32,760 bases of DNA from Actinomycetota bacterium (GCA_016213625.1 JACQZZ010000020.1:1-32760), one strand, 5' to 3'. Counted from the first letter of the stretch, positions 7,100 to 15,437 are shown. Numbers and translations are program-made. Notes: generated by a model from the sequence alone, not told the origin.

Positions 7100-7695
7100 A
7101 GACGAATCGCAGGATCCAGGGGAAGGTGCGCACGCAATGGCTGGCGCTGGGCGCGGCGCTGGTGGTGCTGGCCGGCGTGCTCGTGGCGTGGGCGCTGTCA
7201 CAGGCTGCCGAGCGGGTGCAGGTGGTGCAGGTCGCTCGCGCCGTCCCGTCGGGCCAGGCCTTCACGATCGAGGATCTCACTGTCACTGGAGTGGCGAGCG
7301 ACACCCAGGTGCCGGGTCTGGTGCCGGCCCAGTCGCTCGATGCGCTCGTCGGTCGGATCGCTGCCGTCGACCTCGAGATCGGCGCCCTGGTGCAGAAAGG
7401 CATGTGGCGCGACGAGCCGCTGCTCGCTCCCGGCGAACGAAGTGTCGGGGTGGTGCTCGCGGCAGGTCGTTACCCCGCCGGCCTCGCCGATGGTGATCTG
7501 GCGCTCGCGGCGCCCATGGCCCCCGGTGGCGCGACCGAGCCCACACCCGTGCGTGTGATCGACTCCGCCGTCACGGCCGAAGGCGATGCATCGTTCACCC
7601 TCGCAGTGGCCGAGGCAAGTGCCGTCGCCGTCGCGCAACTCGCGGCCACCGACCAACTCGTACTGGTCGGTCAGAGCGTGGGGGCGGCGTCATGA
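7096..7695 (+). CDS. SAF-domain pilus assembly protein, CpaB-like
   Basis: A 199-aa protein with one N-terminal membrane helix (WLALGAALVVLAGVLVAWAL) followed by an extracytoplasmic SAF-type domain (VVQVARAVPSGQAFTIEDL, then DLEIGALVQKGMW). CpaB/RcpC proteins link the pilus machine to the envelope. In this secretin-less context it probably acts in the cell wall. ATG 7096 overlaps the prepilin-peptidase stop (ATGA), and the next gene overlaps in the same way, so translation is likely coupled. Confidence 0.75.
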   Translation: MKTNRRIQGKVRTQWLALGAALVVLAGVLVAWALSQAAERVQVVQVARAVPSGQAFTIEDLTVTGVASDTQVPGLVPAQSLDALVGRIAAVDLEIGALVQKGMWRDEPLLAPGERSVGVVLAAGRYPAGLADGDLALAAPMAPGGATEPTPVRVIDSAVTAEGDASFTLAVAEASAVAVAQLAATDQLVLVGQSVGAAS

Positions 7696-8432
7696 TCATC
7701 GCCGTCACCTCCTGGCGCGGTGTCGGTGCCACCACGGTGGCGCTGCTCGTCGCTGCATCCATCGCCGAGCACGACGAGGCGTGGTTCGTCGAGGCCGACC
7801 CCGCAGGGGGCACCCTGTCGGGCCGGATGATCTTCGCTCCTCACGAGCTGGGCGGTCTGGAGCGCGTCGCATTCCCGGTGGAGCTCACCACCCCTGCGGA
7901 GTCTCTGCACGCCGTGGCGCAACATCGCGGTCGCTTGCACCTCGTCACCACGCCGGCCGATCCGTTCCGCGGCCATGCCTGTCACGCGCCTCGGGTGCCG
8001 TGGGTGCCGGCACTGCACGACCTCCCGGGATCCGTGGTGATCGACATCGGGCGAGTGCGTGCGGGGACTCCTGCGCGTCCCGTCCTCGCCATGGCCGACG
8101 TGGTCCTGCTCGTCACCTCGCCCGAGGTGAGTTCCGCGGTGTCCACGGCGGAGTGGGTGCAGGCCGCCGGACGTGTGTCCGCTAGCGACCCGGGGTTGGA
8201 CGAGGCTGAAGTGCGGGTCGTCGTGGTCGACGCGCCGACGGGGCTCGGGTTCGCCCGGTCCACGCTGCGCTCCGAGCACTGGGATGCGTGGCTGCCGTGG
8301 GACCCGGCCGCGGTGGACCTCATCCACCGGGGTGCGGAGATCGACGACCGGCGACTGCGCAGGAACGCGCTGGTCGACGCCGTTCGGGACCTCACCGACT
8401 CGCTGATGCGACAGGAGGCGACGGTGTCATGA
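7692..8432 (+). CDS. TadZ/CpaE-like MinD/ParA-family protein with altered Walker A
   Basis: A 246-aa protein in the TadZ/CpaE position. Its N-terminus (IIAVTSWRGVGATTVALLVA) aligns with the MinD/ParA P-loop, but both signature lysines are replaced (WRGVGATT instead of KGGVGKTT). FVEADPAGGTLSGRM corresponds to the D-x-D-x-x-x-G switch region, and VVIDIGRV and ADVVLLVTSPE to the later beta-strands. TadZ proteins localise the pilus machine to the pole and many are atypical ATPases. Here nucleotide binding may be weak or absent. It is flanked by ATGA overlaps on both sides. Confidence 0.8.
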   Translation: MIIAVTSWRGVGATTVALLVAASIAEHDEAWFVEADPAGGTLSGRMIFAPHELGGLERVAFPVELTTPAESLHAVAQHRGRLHLVTTPADPFRGHACHAPRVPWVPALHDLPGSVVIDIGRVRAGTPARPVLAMADVVLLVTSPEVSSAVSTAEWVQAAGRVSASDPGLDEAEVRVVVVDAPTGLGFARSTLRSEHWDAWLPWDPAAVDLIHRGAEIDDRRLRRNALVDAVRDLTDSLMRQEATVS

Positions 8433-9778
8433 CCGAGGAAGAACTCGACGTGCTCGTCGCCGATGTTCGTCGACAGTGGGGTGATCGTCTACCGGTGCCG
8501 GGGCGCGACGAGTCACCGTCGGAGCGCGAACTCCGTGAGGGCATCACACGAGACGTGCTGCAACGCATGGTGCTTCCCGAACTGGAGCAGCAGCGGATGA
8601 ATGCCAGGCTTGCGCCGCTGTCCGAGGACGAGCGGACCGGACTGGTGGATCTGGTGGTGTCCGAGATCTTCGGTCTGCCGCGGCTGCTCAACGTGCTGCG
8701 CGATCCGAAGGTGACCGATGTGTTGGTCTTTGGCGCCGATCCAGTGCGCGTGGAGCGCAGTGACGGCACGCAGCAGTTGTTGCCACCGTTGGTGCGACGC
8801 GACCGCGATCTGGAACGCATCATCTACGACACGGCGACCGCCCGGCGGCGACCGTTCAACCGCGAGAATCCTTTCGTCGACCTCGAACTGGAGCCGGGCG
8901 TGCGGTTCCACGGGGAGGGGTTCGATGTGGTGCAGCGCCCACTCGTCACCATTCGCCGAGCAGCCGTCTTCGGCATGTCGCTCGACGACCTCACTGAGCG
9001 GGGGATGATCGATGAAGCCGGCACGGCGCTGCTCCGGGCAGCGGTGGCAGCCGACATGAACATCGTCGTCTGTGGACGAATGGGCTCGGGGAAGACCACG
9101 CTCTTGCGAGCGCTCCTGAACGAGGTCGACGAGAACGACGTCATCGTCACCGTCGAGACCGACTTCGAGCTCAATGTCGCGTCGATGGGCATCCACCGCT
9201 TCGTCCACGCCTACCAAGCGCGTGTGCCGAGCACCAGCGACGGTGTCGGCATCTCGTGCCACGACATGATGGTTCCGGCGGTACGCACGCGGGCCGACTG
9301 GATCGTCGTGGGGGAGGTGCGCGGGGCAGAGGGCTTCGCGCTCGTCCAGGCGATGTCCATCGGGCAGGGCGCGATGGCAACCGTGCACGGCGGCTCGGCG
9401 AAGGACGGCATCGAGCGGCTCGCTGAACTCATCGCCTATCACAGCGGCACCGAGCTTCGAATGGCTCGTTGGCAGGTGTATCGCAGCGTCGACCTCGTGG
9501 TGCACGTCACCGGCGACAACCGGCACGGCCGGTACGTCACCGAGATCGCCGCGCCGTCGGTGGAGGAGGACGGCGCCCGCTTCATCATGCACCGGTTGCT
9601 CAGTTCCCGTGGAGACGCGCCCGACCCTCGTGCCCGCCCAGCATCGGAGCCGCAGCGGTACATGCTCGAGCGGCTGATGGCCTCCGACCCGTTCTTCTCC
9701 GCGCGTTGGTGGCACTCGGGCGATGACACTCATCGTCCCTTGCGTGCGGCTCCGACAATGGCTGGGGCGGCCTCATGA
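8429..9778 (+). CDS. tadA: Tad secretion ATPase TadA/CpaF
   Basis: A 449-aa GspE/VirB11-family ATPase that powers Flp pilus assembly. Walker A is GRMGSGKTT at residues 216-224. The Walker B region DWIVVGEVRGAE begins near residue 290 and is followed by AMATVHGGSAKDGIERL with the conserved His of the His box. The N-terminal ~120 residues carry the usual helical module and MSLDDLTERGMI precedes the P-loop as in CpaF. ATG 8429 overlaps the previous stop. The C-terminal ~45 residues after the last core strand are less conserved in type. All catalytic motifs look intact. Confidence 0.93.
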   Translation: MTEEELDVLVADVRRQWGDRLPVPGRDESPSERELREGITRDVLQRMVLPELEQQRMNARLAPLSEDERTGLVDLVVSEIFGLPRLLNVLRDPKVTDVLVFGADPVRVERSDGTQQLLPPLVRRDRDLERIIYDTATARRRPFNRENPFVDLELEPGVRFHGEGFDVVQRPLVTIRRAAVFGMSLDDLTERGMIDEAGTALLRAAVAADMNIVVCGRMGSGKTTLLRALLNEVDENDVIVTVETDFELNVASMGIHRFVHAYQARVPSTSDGVGISCHDMMVPAVRTRADWIVVGEVRGAEGFALVQAMSIGQGAMATVHGGSAKDGIERLAELIAYHSGTELRMARWQVYRSVDLVVHVTGDNRHGRYVTEIAAPSVEEDGARFIMHRLLSSRGDAPDPRARPASEPQRYMLERLMASDPFFSARWWHSGDDTHRPLRAAPTMAGAAS

Positions 9779-10638
9779 CCGCGTTGCCGGCCGCCGGAGT
9801 CGCGCTGGTGGTGTGCCTGTTGCTCGCCGCGTCGATCGTTGTCGGTTCGCGCGCGTTCGCCCCCACGACTTCCACCCCGCAGGCGTCGACGCCGTCGATG
9901 CTCGACGGGCTGGGTGGCGGGCGAGTGGCGGTGTCGATCGCTGCCGGCTTCATCACGCTGTTGCTCACTCGCTGGGTGTTGCTCGCGGTGTTCGTCGGCG
10001 GGCTGGTGCTGTTGTGGGGACGGCTGTTGCACGACGATCGCGCGGCAGAGGAGCGGGCCCGGGTGGAGGGCATCGCCAAATGGTTGGAGGACCTGCGCGA
10101 CACGCTGCGTGGGTCGTCGATGGGTGCCGAGGAGGCGCTGGAGCACGTGGCAGCGCGCCCGCCGAACGCCATTGCCGGGCCGCTCCGTCACTTCGTGCAC
10201 CGGCGCCGACAGGGCTACCGGACAGAGGACGCGCTCGCGGATCTCGCCGACGATCTCGCTCATCCCACCTCCGATGCGGCGATCGCTGCACTGTGCCTGG
10301 TGGTCGGTGGGTCCACATCGGCGGGGCGTCTCTACGGCACCGTGCAGGCGCTGGCCGCCGCCGCTCGCGACGAGGTGACCGCCCGCGAGCGCATCGACCG
10401 CACTCGAGCCATCTACCAGACCAGCATGAAACGGTTGGTGGTCATCGGCGCGCTGCTGGTGGCGTACCTGCGTTTCGCCGGCGGTGATCTGTTGGACCCG
10501 TACGACACGCCGGTCGGGCAGGTGGTGCTGTTCATCCCGCTCGCCATGTGGCTGGGGTGCGTGCTGTGGCTGCGATCGCTCTGCCGTTACGACCTGCCAC
10601 GCCGTCGGCGGGTCGAGCACGCGGAGCGTGTGTCATGA
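9775..10638 (+). CDS. tadB: Tad inner-membrane platform protein TadB
   Basis: A 287-aa type II secretion F-family protein. There is an N-terminal membrane helix, a helical pair around residues 48-80, a cytoplasmic T2SSF domain (WLEDLRDTLRGSSMGAEEAL, then ALADLADDLAHPTSDAAIAA) and C-terminal helices (VVIGALLVAYLRFAGGDL, then VLFIPLAMWLGCVLWL). With TadC it forms the platform on which TadA acts. ATG 9775 overlaps the tadA stop by 4 bp and tadC overlaps its end likewise. Confidence 0.88.
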   Translation: MTALPAAGVALVVCLLLAASIVVGSRAFAPTTSTPQASTPSMLDGLGGGRVAVSIAAGFITLLLTRWVLLAVFVGGLVLLWGRLLHDDRAAEERARVEGIAKWLEDLRDTLRGSSMGAEEALEHVAARPPNAIAGPLRHFVHRRRQGYRTEDALADLADDLAHPTSDAAIAALCLVVGGSTSAGRLYGTVQALAAAARDEVTARERIDRTRAIYQTSMKRLVVIGALLVAYLRFAGGDLLDPYDTPVGQVVLFIPLAMWLGCVLWLRSLCRYDLPRRRRVEHAERVS

Positions 10639-11486
10639 GCACGCTCCAAACTGGCGCCGCATTCGCGCTGCTGGTCGGCGCCGCGCTGTGGTGTCTCGCC
10701 CGTGCGATGGATCGGTCGCCGAGGTCCTTGGCGTCGGCGCGTTCGAAGATGTACGGCGAAGCATCCGAAGCGCGCACCGGCGCGACGACTGCGTGGGTGG
10801 AGCGTCACTTCGGCACATCGCTCGAACTGGTGGACCTCACCCCGTCGGCGGTGGTCGGTCGCGTCGTGCTCGCTGCGGGAATCATGGCGTTCGCCGCTGT
10901 TGCCGCCATCGCATCGCTGACGACGACGGGTCTGCTGCCGGCCACGCCGTGGTGGTTCGCACTCGTGGTCGTGCTGCCGATGTTGGCGGGATGGATCATG
11001 TGGCACGACGTGTCCACGCGGATCGAGCGTCGGCGTCGAGAACTTCGGCAGGCGGCGAACGACTTCATTCAGTTGGTGGCAGTGGGTCTCACGACGGACC
11101 AGAGCGTGGAGGAGGCCATCCGCTTCGCGTTGTCCGTCGGTTCGAGTGAGGCGTTCGAGTACTTCCGGTCGGATCTTGCGACAGCGCCACAGCGTGGCGT
11201 GCCGGTGTGGGACGCGATCGATGCGTTCGGGCAGCGGTGCGAGGTGCGCGAGCTCTGTGAGTTCGCGCACTCGGTGGAGCGGCAGGGACTGCAGGGTGTG
11301 TCCATCAGTGACACCGCCGCCACCCTCGCCGCCTCGATGCGGGCGAAGGCGCTCGACGAATTGGAGCGCGAGGCCGACCGCGCCAACGCGAATCTCTCGG
11401 GCCCCACCATCGGCTTCGTGGTCACCACGATCGTGTTCTTGGCCTACCCGCTCGCGCAGCGAATCACCGATGCGTTCGGCGGGTAG
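10635..11486 (+). CDS. tadC: Tad inner-membrane platform protein TadC
   Basis: A 283-aa second F-family platform protein. Two membrane helices lie near residues 75-125 (VVLAAGIMAFAAVAAIASL, then WFALVVVLPMLAGWIM), followed by a T2SSF domain (LRQAANDFIQLVAVGLTTDQ, then SVERQGLQGVSISDTAATLA) and a last helix (IGFVVTTIVFLAYPLAQRI). ATG 10635 overlaps the tadB stop. A 50-bp gap follows before the pilin-like gene, the widest gap in the operon. Confidence 0.87.
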   Translation: MSTLQTGAAFALLVGAALWCLARAMDRSPRSLASARSKMYGEASEARTGATTAWVERHFGTSLELVDLTPSAVVGRVVLAAGIMAFAAVAAIASLTTTGLLPATPWWFALVVVLPMLAGWIMWHDVSTRIERRRRELRQAANDFIQLVAVGLTTDQSVEEAIRFALSVGSSEAFEYFRSDLATAPQRGVPVWDAIDAFGQRCEVRELCEFAHSVERQGLQGVSISDTAATLAASMRAKALDELEREADRANANLSGPTIGFVVTTIVFLAYPLAQRITDAFGG

Positions 11487-11536
11487 TGGCCTCGACCAGG
11501 TCGCCAAGAGAACTCAACAGACAGAAGGAGAATTCA

Positions 11537-11770
11537 ATGAACGAACACCTGCTGCCACTGGCGGTGTGGATGCAACTCGCGTACGGCACCGTGCAGACAC
11601 GAATGCGCGACGCGTGGGAGCACCGAGCGGACGACGAAGGCGTCGACGAAGCCGTCACCAAGATGATCTGGCTCGCGGTCGGCATCGTGGTCGCATTGGC
11701 GGCCACGGCCTTCTTCGTGTCGAAGTTCAACCAGGCCAAGAGCAACGTGCCGGATCCCGTGGCGCCGTGA
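11537..11770 (+). CDS. Small Flp-pilin-like membrane peptide
   Basis: A 77-aa protein with a polar N-terminus, then DDEGVDEAVTKMIWLAVGIV and a single hydrophobic segment ending in FFVSKFNQAKS. The arrangement acidic-Gly, short polar stretch with Glu, then a hydrophobic helix resembles the G/XXXXE processing site of Flp-type (class III) prepilins, although the usual E-Y/F pair is absent. Position between tadC and the tadE-like genes, size, and a very strong ribosome-binding site (AAGGAGAA, 11525-11532) support it as the major pilin. ATG 11537 is chosen on that site. The leader would be unusually long (about 38 residues) if cleavage occurs after the Gly in DDEG. Confidence 0.65.
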   Translation: MNEHLLPLAVWMQLAYGTVQTRMRDAWEHRADDEGVDEAVTKMIWLAVGIVVALAATAFFVSKFNQAKSNVPDPVAP

Positions 11771-12144
11771 GACCGGCTCGACACACCGATCGTGGTGCGG
11801 TCGACGTGTCGGTGCAGATGCTGTTCGGACTCATGGCTGCGCTCTTCGCGTTGCTGCTCGTGTTCGAGGCGGTGACGTACTGGCACGCACGCAACGTGTT
11901 CGACGACGCGGCCGCGGAGGGCGCCAGGGTTGCTGCAGCGTTCGACGGCACGTGCGAGGGCGGGATCGCGGCGGCCCTGCAGATGGTGCAAGCCCACGCC
12001 GGAGCGTGGGGTCGCGACGCGCAGGCCACCTGCGCCGATGGCCCGGTCGTGGTGGTGACGGTGACTGGACGGACGCCCGGCGTACTCGGCGCGGCCGCGG
12101 GATTCCAGGCGAGCGTCAGTGAGTCGGCGCCGAAGGAGGGATGA
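11767..12144 (+). CDS. TadE-like pseudopilin
   Basis: A 125-aa protein starting at GTG 11767, overlapping the pilin stop (GTGA). DRGAVDVSVQMLFGLMAALF begins a TadE-type hydrophobic segment. It is followed by FEAVTYWHARNVFDDAAAEG and ARVAAAF, the usual Ala-rich helix of TadE-family minor pilins, and by a Cys-containing beta-rich tail. Expected to be processed by the A24 peptidase and incorporated as a minor pilin. First of three such genes in a row. Confidence 0.8.
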   Translation: MRPARHTDRGAVDVSVQMLFGLMAALFALLLVFEAVTYWHARNVFDDAAAEGARVAAAFDGTCEGGIAAALQMVQAHAGAWGRDAQATCADGPVVVVTVTGRTPGVLGAAAGFQASVSESAPKEG

Positions 12145-12145
12145 G

Positions 12146-12568
12146 GTGGCGGATGTGAACGTCGATCGCGATCGCGGTGTGGCGACGCCGGTGGAGATGA
12201 TGTACCTCCTCATCTTCTGTGTGGTGTCGGTCGTGTTCCTTGGCTTCCTCGGTCGATTGCACGCCGCAGGCGTGGAGGTCACCAACACCGCTCAGGCAGC
12301 GGCACGCGCCGCGTCGATGGCCCCCAATCCCGCAGCGGCCGAAGTGGCCATCTCCGACGTCGTGTCCGAGTCGTCGTTGTCGCGCAGGTGCTCGCCCCGC
12401 ACGATCATGACCTGGGTGTCGTCGGCCACGGGAGCCTGGCAAGGCGGCACCGTGACGGTGGAAGTGGCCTGCACCGTCGACAACCAGACGCTCACCGGCG
12501 TGTGGTCGCCGGGACGCCGCACTGTGGTGATGCGCGACACCCAGCCCGTGGATCGGTACCAGCGATGA
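12146..12568 (+). CDS. TadE/TadF-like pseudopilin
   Basis: A 140-aa protein. DRDRGVATPVEMMYLLIFCV gives the typical RG-x-x-x-x-E processing motif followed by a membrane helix. VTNTAQAAARAASMA is the characteristic post-helix segment, and two Cys in the C-terminal domain (RRCSPR and VEVACTVDN) may form a disulfide. GTG 12146 is chosen because AAGGAGG lies at 12133-12139. The gene begins 1 bp after the preceding stop and ends in an ATGA overlap with the next gene. Confidence 0.8.
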   Translation: MADVNVDRDRGVATPVEMMYLLIFCVVSVVFLGFLGRLHAAGVEVTNTAQAAARAASMAPNPAAAEVAISDVVSESSLSRRCSPRTIMTWVSSATGAWQGGTVTVEVACTVDNQTLTGVWSPGRRTVVMRDTQPVDRYQR

Positions 12569-12963
12569 AGGTGAGAGACCGTGGCTCCATCTCGGTGGTG
12601 ATGATCATCATGTTGGTGATGGTGCTCGCCGGCGCCGGCCTCGTGGTCGACGGCGGGCGAGCGATGGCGGCGCGTCGACACGCGTCGAACACCGCGGAGG
12701 CGGCCGCCCGCGCCGCGGTCGCGACTGCGACACCGGTCAGCGGCTTCGACCCGACAGCCGCTCGCGACGCAGCGATCGACTACGCCACTCGAGCCGGTGT
12801 CGCGACGGTCGACGTGGAGGTCCAGGTGACGCCCGACTCGGTGCGGGTGACGGTCACCGAGCGGCGGCGCACGGTGTTCTTGGTGTTGGGTGGACGTTCG
12901 ACGATGACCGTGCGGGCCACCGGCGTCGCGCGTGTCGTGTATTCGGGAGCGCAGTCCGGATGA
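12565..12963 (+). CDS. TadG/TadE-like pilus assembly protein
   Basis: A 132-aa protein. RDRGSISVVMIIMLVMVLAG is a TadE/G N-terminal hydrophobic segment, and DGGRAMAARRHASNTAEAAA matches the Tad-G-like region after the helix. The rest is a small beta-rich domain (VDVEVQVTPDSVRVTVTERR). It lacks the von Willebrand-type domain of full-length TadG, so it is a minimal form. Both ends overlap neighbours by 4 bp. Confidence 0.8.
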   Translation: MKVRDRGSISVVMIIMLVMVLAGAGLVVDGGRAMAARRHASNTAEAAARAAVATATPVSGFDPTAARDAAIDYATRAGVATVDVEVQVTPDSVRVTVTERRRTVFLVLGGRSTMTVRATGVARVVYSGAQSG

Positions 12964-15227
12964 GCGCGTTGTCGCGATTCGTTGTTCGCGTCGGCGCAGC
13001 GCTGCTCCTCGTCGGCCTGTTGGTCGTACTGCCGGTGGCGGTGATCGTGCTCGTCGGGCTGCCCGAGCTCTCGGTGTCACACTGGCGCTCCCTGTGGACC
13101 ACTGGCCGTGTGGACGGCGCGCTGGTCGTGCAAGTGGGCACGGTGTTGTTCGTCGTCCTCTGGGCGTGGTTCGCGGTCACCGCGCTGGCCGAACTGTGGC
13201 ATGTCGCTCAGCGCGTCGTTCGTCGAGAACCGGTCGCGCCACTCGAACGCGGGCCGAGCCGGCTCGTGCGCGGCCTGGTCCGGCTGGCCGTGTTGTCGGG
13301 CGCGGCGCTGGTGACGATGAGCACGGGAGCGACCACCGGCGCCACCGACACGCTGTTGCAGACGACTCGTCCGGCGCCAGTAGTGGACGCTGTGGTGGTG
13401 GGCCCCCGTGTCGCGCTGCCACCCAACCAGGTGATGTCCGCTGTTCCCCGGCCGGCGTCTTCGAGCACCTCAGGGCTGACGGCGGCGGTGTTGCTCTCCG
13501 CCGGCGCGCTCGCCGCGGTGGAGGTGCGTCGTCGTCGGCGATTGCGGGCGAGCGACGTGGGCGAGCATTGGCCGCCACCGGCCGCTGGCGTGGCCGAGAC
13601 CGAGATGCTCCTGCGTTCCATCGGTGCGGGTGAGCGCGTCGCCCGGCTCGATCTCGCGTTGCGCGTCGCGGCTCGGGACCTCGCGGTCCAGCGCGCCTGC
13701 GTCGTGGCGGCGTCACTGGAGGCTGACGGCGCAGTGCTCCTGTACATCGATCGACCAGCGACGCCGCGATCGGGGGCATGGGAGTCATCGGGAGCGACGT
13801 GGTGCCTGCCGGCGACCGTGCTGTTGGAGGAGTTGGCACCTGGGGCCCGCGAGTGTGCGCAGCCATGCCCTGCGTTGGCCCATCTGGGTGGCGTCGAGGG
13901 CGGCGGCGAGTTCTTCGTCGATCTCGAGGCGGTGGGTGTGCTCGCGATCGACTCGCCGCACGGGTCCATCATTCTCAGGGCGCTGGCTGCGTCGATGTCG
14001 GTGTCGCCATTCCTCGACGCCGGCCGAGTGTTCACCGCAGGTCTCGACGATGGAGTGCTCGATTGGACCCGGGGCGTCGACTGTCCCGATCTCGCCAGCG
14101 CGCAGCACGAGGCGCACCTCCTGGCGAGCTATGCGACGACGAACACGATGTCGACGTTCGCCTTGCGTGTGCGGGGAACGGCTGGAGAGGCGTGGGAGCC
14201 GGCCGTCGTGATCGGGACGGTTGGACATGACGACGTAGTGGTGCCGCGCCGCGGGGTGGGGATGGCGCTCTCGGGGGTCGACGCCGAGTACCGGCTCGAG
14301 TTCGACGGCTGCGGCCACGTGCTGCAACCACTCGGGGTGCGGGTGCTGCCGATCGGCCTCGAACGCAGCGTGGTGCGGTCGTTGCGGGCGTTCGTCGTCG
14401 AGGCGGAGCAACCGCTGCCGTTCGAGCCGCCAGCGGTGAACCACGCTCCGTTCGAGGAACCCGAGTGGTCGCTGATGGTGCGCGTGCTCGGCCAGGTGGA
14501 GGTCGTGTCGTGCGATGGTGAGTCCGTGGCGTTCGACCGATCGAAGGCGCTCGAACTGGCGGTGTGGCTCTCGCAGCATCGCGAGCGGTCGACACGTACG
14601 GCGGCACGTACCGCGCTCTGGGACCTGGAGGTGCGGTCGGCCACGTTCGCCAATGTGGTGAGTGACGCTCGACGTGCGATGGCCCGGGTGGCTGAGCCGC
14701 CCCACGGCGAGGAGTGGATCGCACGTACCCTCACCGAGGACCTCCCGCTCCATCCCCAAGTGGTCACCGACGCCGAACTGCTGGCGGCGAGGGTGGCGGC
14801 CGCACGAGGGTGCCCACATCACGAGGCCATCGAGGTGCTGCGTCCCGGTCTCGAACTGATCACCGGCCTGCCGTTCAGCGGCACCAACTACTTGTGGACC
14901 GACGCCGAAGGGCACTCGTCGGCGCTCGTGCTCCTGGCCACCGGCGCGGCGATCGAGTTGGCGCACCGGTACCTCGCGGTGGGTGACGTCGATGGGGTGT
15001 TCTGGGCGACCGGACAGGGATTGAGGGTGTTGAGCGGTCACGAGGAGCTGATCGCCCTGCGCATGCGGGCGCACGCCCAACGCGGCGACCTGGCCGGCGT
15101 TCGTCACGAGTGGGAGAGCTACGAACGCGCGCTCGCTGCCGACCCGTGGGCGGCCGCAGAGCCAGCACCGAAGCTGGTGGCGCTGCGTCGCGAACTGCTG
15201 TCGCCAATGGTGCGAACCACGGCGTGA
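12960..15227 (+). CDS. Membrane-anchored protein with C-terminal winged-helix/BTAD region
   Basis: A 755-aa protein and the last gene of the Tad operon (ATGA overlap). Two membrane helices lie near residues 10-33 and 58-80 and a third near 170-185 (LTAAVLLSAGALAAVEV), followed by RRRRRLR, which predicts a cytoplasmic C-terminus. Residues ~190-490 form a domain I do not recognise. The last ~250 residues contain a SARP-like winged helix (VRVLGQVEVVSCDGESVAFD, then RTALWDLEVRSATFANVVSD) and a helical bacterial transcriptional activator domain (LITGLPFSGTNYLWTD, then LIALRMRAHAQRGDLAGVRH). Related actinobacterial proteins often carry a LysM between helices; I see none here. It may couple pilus assembly to transcription or act as a scaffold. 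Confidence 0.75.
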   Translation: MSALSRFVVRVGAALLLVGLLVVLPVAVIVLVGLPELSVSHWRSLWTTGRVDGALVVQVGTVLFVVLWAWFAVTALAELWHVAQRVVRREPVAPLERGPSRLVRGLVRLAVLSGAALVTMSTGATTGATDTLLQTTRPAPVVDAVVVGPRVALPPNQVMSAVPRPASSSTSGLTAAVLLSAGALAAVEVRRRRRLRASDVGEHWPPPAAGVAETEMLLRSIGAGERVARLDLALRVAARDLAVQRACVVAASLEADGAVLLYIDRPATPRSGAWESSGATWCLPATVLLEELAPGARECAQPCPALAHLGGVEGGGEFFVDLEAVGVLAIDSPHGSIILRALAASMSVSPFLDAGRVFTAGLDDGVLDWTRGVDCPDLASAQHEAHLLASYATTNTMSTFALRVRGTAGEAWEPAVVIGTVGHDDVVVPRRGVGMALSGVDAEYRLEFDGCGHVLQPLGVRVLPIGLERSVVRSLRAFVVEAEQPLPFEPPAVNHAPFEEPEWSLMVRVLGQVEVVSCDGESVAFDRSKALELAVWLSQHRERSTRTAARTALWDLEVRSATFANVVSDARRAMARVAEPPHGEEWIARTLTEDLPLHPQVVTDAELLAARVAAARGCPHHEAIEVLRPGLELITGLPFSGTNYLWTDAEGHSSALVLLATGAAIELAHRYLAVGDVDGVFWATGQGLRVLSGHEELIALRMRAHAQRGDLAGVRHEWESYERALAADPWAAAEPAPKLVALRRELLSPMVRTTA

Positions 15228-15231
15228 CCGG

Positions 15232-15304
15232 AGCCGGATAAGGGGGTCGAACCCTTGACCTACGCATTACAAGTGCGTTGCTCTACCAACTGAGCTAACC
15301 CGGC
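15232..15304 (-). tRNA. tRNA-Thr (anticodon TGT)
   Basis: Cloverleaf on the minus strand: acceptor GCCGGGT pairs with ATCCGGC (one G-U), D-arm TAGCTCAGTTGGTAGAGCA, anticodon stem ACGCA/TGCGT around CTTGTAA (anticodon TGT), and T-arm AGGGTTCGACCCCCT. The discriminator is T and no CCA is encoded. It lies 4 bp from the convergent Tad operon end. Confidence 0.95.
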
Positions 15305-15314
15305 GACGGCCGAC

Positions 15315-15320
15315 AGCTTA
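15315..15320 (-). promoter_or_regulatory. -10 element of tRNA-Thr
   Basis: TAAGCT on the minus strand, 10 bp before the tRNA-Thr 5' end. Confidence 0.45.
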
Positions 15321-15336
15321 CGAGGCCCGCCGACGA

Positions 15337-15394
15337 CCCGTTCATGTCACACGGCCTTCTGCGACACGTCAGAGAAATCACCGACATGAACGGG
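15337..15394. repeat. Perfect 12-bp inverted repeat with 34-bp spacer
   Basis: CCCGTTCATGTC at 15337-15348 and GACATGAACGGG at 15383-15394 are exact reverse complements. They lie between tRNA-Thr and the end of the ABC permease gene, in a 133-bp non-coding interval. The spacer is too long for a classical terminator and no U-tract follows on either strand. They could be paired binding sites, a long-range RNA stem or remnant element ends. Confidence 0.6.
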
Positions 15395-15437
15395 ACGAGG
15401 GCGTGGACCACGACGGCGAGGGCCGCTGCCCAGTCGA

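Noticed and set aside
6343..7137. N-terminal extension of the peptidoglycan-binding protein to 617 aa
   Set aside because: The extension is antisense to the prepilin-peptidase gene, low-complexity, and precedes a clear signal peptide.
13785..15107. Long minus-strand open frame (440 aa) inside the BTAD gene
   Set aside because: GC-rich antisense shadow with His/Arg/Gln-rich composition and no recognisable domain; the sense gene has clear domains and is coupled to the Tad operon.
2790..15304. Integrated element using one of the three tRNA genes as attachment site
   Set aside because: No integrase, no partial tRNA 3'-end duplication and no composition break seen beside any of the tRNAs.
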